Assembly (NCBI GenBank): GCA_034430415.1
Contig: DAOUEN010000033.1
Coordinates: 1-15,489, forward strand
From: JADFUZ01 sp034430415
Lineage (GTDB): Bacteria > Chloroflexota > Dehalococcoidia > GIF9 > AB-539-J10
Length of the DNA: 15,489 nt
Direction of reading: 5' to 3'
A program made the position numbers and the translations under genes. The notes beneath the pieces are model-generated. The model saw only the letters and a program-made list of their open reading frames with translations, had not been told where the DNA came from and did not search any database. Shown here one piece after another: positions 14,870 through 15,489 of the stretch (the first letter of the stretch is position 1; the number at the start of each line of letters is the position of its first letter).

Positions 14870-15160
14870 TCAGCTTCGCTTTGCCAGGATGTCGCTCTCA
14901 CGCAGGATAACGACTTCTTCGTCATCCAGCTTGAACTCGGTGCCGGCATACTTGGAGTAGACCACCTTGTCCCCGACCTTGACCTCCATGACCAGACGCT
15001 TGCCATCGTCGGACATCTTCCCCGGGCCCACGGCAATGATCTTGCCTTCCTGAGGCTTCTCCTTGGCTGTGTCGGGCAGGACGATCCCTCCTTTGCTCAC
15101 GTCTTCTTTGGGGGTGGGTTCTATCACCACTCTGTCCCCTAGAGGGTTGATCTTAGCCAT
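14870..15160 (-). CDS. groS: Co-chaperonin GroES (Hsp10)
   Basis: GroES is the seven-subunit lid that closes the GroEL chamber. The 96-aa protein has normal length and motifs: INPLGDRVVIEP at the N-terminus, a mobile-loop region with KGGIVLPD (about residues 23-30, carrying the hydrophobic IVL that docks on GroEL), GKIIAVGPGK in the middle, and VGDKVVYSKYAGTEFKLDDEEVVILRESDILA to the end. The ATG at 15158-15160 has a strong Shine-Dalgarno (AGGAGGT, 15164-15170). It is the first gene of the groES-groEL operon, 18 bp before groEL, and is controlled by the promoter and CIRCE element just upstream. Confidence 0.97.
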   Translation of the reverse strand: MAKINPLGDRVVIEPTPKEDVSKGGIVLPDTAKEKPQEGKIIAVGPGKMSDDGKRLVMEVKVGDKVVYSKYAGTEFKLDDEEVVILRESDILAKRS

Positions 15161-15184
15161 ATTACCTCCTTTCCTACGAGTATT

Positions 15185-15211
15185 TTAGCACTCAGCCGCT
15201 AAGACTGCTAA
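15185..15211. promoter_or_regulatory. CIRCE operator (HrcA binding site), one mismatch
   Basis: TTAGCACTC (15185-15193), a 9-bp spacer, then GACTGCTAA (15203-15211). The consensus is TTAGCACTC-N9-GAGTGCTAA, so only one base differs. It lies between the groE -10 and the groES start and covers the expected transcription start, the usual place for HrcA repression that is relieved by heat shock. hrcA itself is not in the window. Confidence 0.9.
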
Positions 15212-15213
15212 TA

Positions 15214-15243
15214 ATTATAGCACAGGGAATCTGGATGCAACAA
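15214..15243 (-). promoter_or_regulatory. groE operon promoter
   Basis: On the minus strand a perfect TATAAT (15214-15219) is preceded by TGC, an extended -10. The -35 is poor (TTGTTG at 15238-15243, 18-bp spacing). Transcription should start near 15207, inside the CIRCE, leaving about 45 nt of leader before groES. Confidence 0.7.
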
Positions 15244-15265
15244 ATCCTGTTATGGTTCTGGGGGC

Positions 15266-15294
15266 TTGATTTCTTACACTATTACGTGTATCAT
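15266..15294 (+). promoter_or_regulatory. Sigma70-type promoter for the HTH gene, predicted leaderless
   Basis: TTGATT (15266-15271) and TATCAT (15289-15294) are 17 bp apart. The expected transcription start (about 15299-15303) is at or within a few bases of the ATG at 15303, and no usable Shine-Dalgarno is present. Confidence 0.55.
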
Positions 15295-15302
15295 TTCAGG
15301 AA

Positions 15303-15489
15303 ATGGGCCGGCGAAAGAGGCGCTTATGGAATAGCGAGCGGGTTCGGGCCCTGAGGCAGCACCTGGGGTTGACTCAGGGGAGAATGGCGGAGGAGCTGGG
15401 TATAAGGCAGCAGACGATCAGTGAATGGGAGACAGGGATGTATCAACCTCGCGGCAGCTCGGACACTCTGCTCAGCATTGTTGCCGAGC
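15303..15489 (+). CDS. XRE-type helix-turn-helix protein, 3' end outside the window
   Basis: Sixty-two codons are visible before the window ends. After a basic start (MGRRKRRLWN) comes an XRE/Cro-CI helix-turn-helix: ERVRALRQHLGLTQGRMAEELGI, then the recognition-helix region RQQTISEWETG, and a helix DTLLSIVAE. The TQ...A..LGI...TIS.WE pattern is the standard HTH_3 signature, so it should bind DNA. The ATG at 15303 is the only start: upstream the frame runs to a TGA at 15267-15269 with no other start codon. It is divergent from groES. Whether it is a short stand-alone regulator or has a further domain cannot be seen. Confidence 0.8.
   Translation, partial: MGRRKRRLWNSERVRALRQHLGLTQGRMAEELGIRQQTISEWETGMYQPRGSSDTLLSIVAE

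Noticed and set aside
15161..15302. Possibility that the groES-HTH intergenic region is a toxin-antitoxin or phage boundary
   Set aside because: The region holds the CIRCE and two promoters and nothing else. A lone XRE start at the window edge does not support a mobile-element call.

Overview
This window looks like a piece of a bacterial chromosome. A groES-groEL operon with a CIRCE operator, pyruvate kinase, PanB and sigma70-type promoters all point to Bacteria. The moderately high GC, TTG/GTG starts, divergent GroEL and an apparent mix of Shine-Dalgarno-led and leaderless genes would suit an uncultured Chloroflexota (Dehalococcoidia-like) lineage. That placement is an inference from general resemblance and has not been tested by any search.

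Layout. (1) Positions 15-5436, minus strand, hold a surface-glycan cluster transcribed from right to left: a GT2 glycosyltransferase with a C-terminal membrane anchor, a small GT-A-like protein (4-bp ATGA overlap), a GDP-mannose 3,5-epimerase homologue, and two GT4 glycosyltransferases. The epimerase probably makes an unusual GDP-sugar, such as GDP-L-galactose or GDP-L-gulose, that the transferases could use. (2) Positions 5565-11772, minus strand, hold a metabolic run starting at pyruvate kinase: pyk, a radical SAM protein (COG0731 type, TAG/GTG junction overlap), an extended SDR, PanB, a small cupin and an MFS transporter. Gaps are about 60-160 bp, so one or a few transcripts are possible. 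(3) Positions 11887-13146, plus strand, encode an M16 (pitrilysin/processing-peptidase-like) zinc protease, divergent from pyk. The two genes share a 114-bp region in which a good promoter for each strand overlaps the other. (4) A 17-bp-stem hairpin at 13167-13204 separates the convergent M16 and groEL genes. (5) Positions 13232-15160, minus strand, hold groES-groEL, with a one-mismatch CIRCE over the predicted start of transcription. (6) From 15303 to the window end, plus strand, is the 5' part of a small XRE-type helix-turn-helix gene.

I saw no tRNA, rRNA, CRISPR, insertion sequence or phage gene, and no clearly new defence or mobile system. The points most worth a second look are the bacterial GDP-mannose 3,5-epimerase in a glycan operon, the face-to-face overlapping pyk/M16 promoters with an inverted repeat, two plus-strand genes whose promoters predict leaderless mRNAs with identical spacing, and a GroEL with unusual nucleotide-site residues and no GGM tail.
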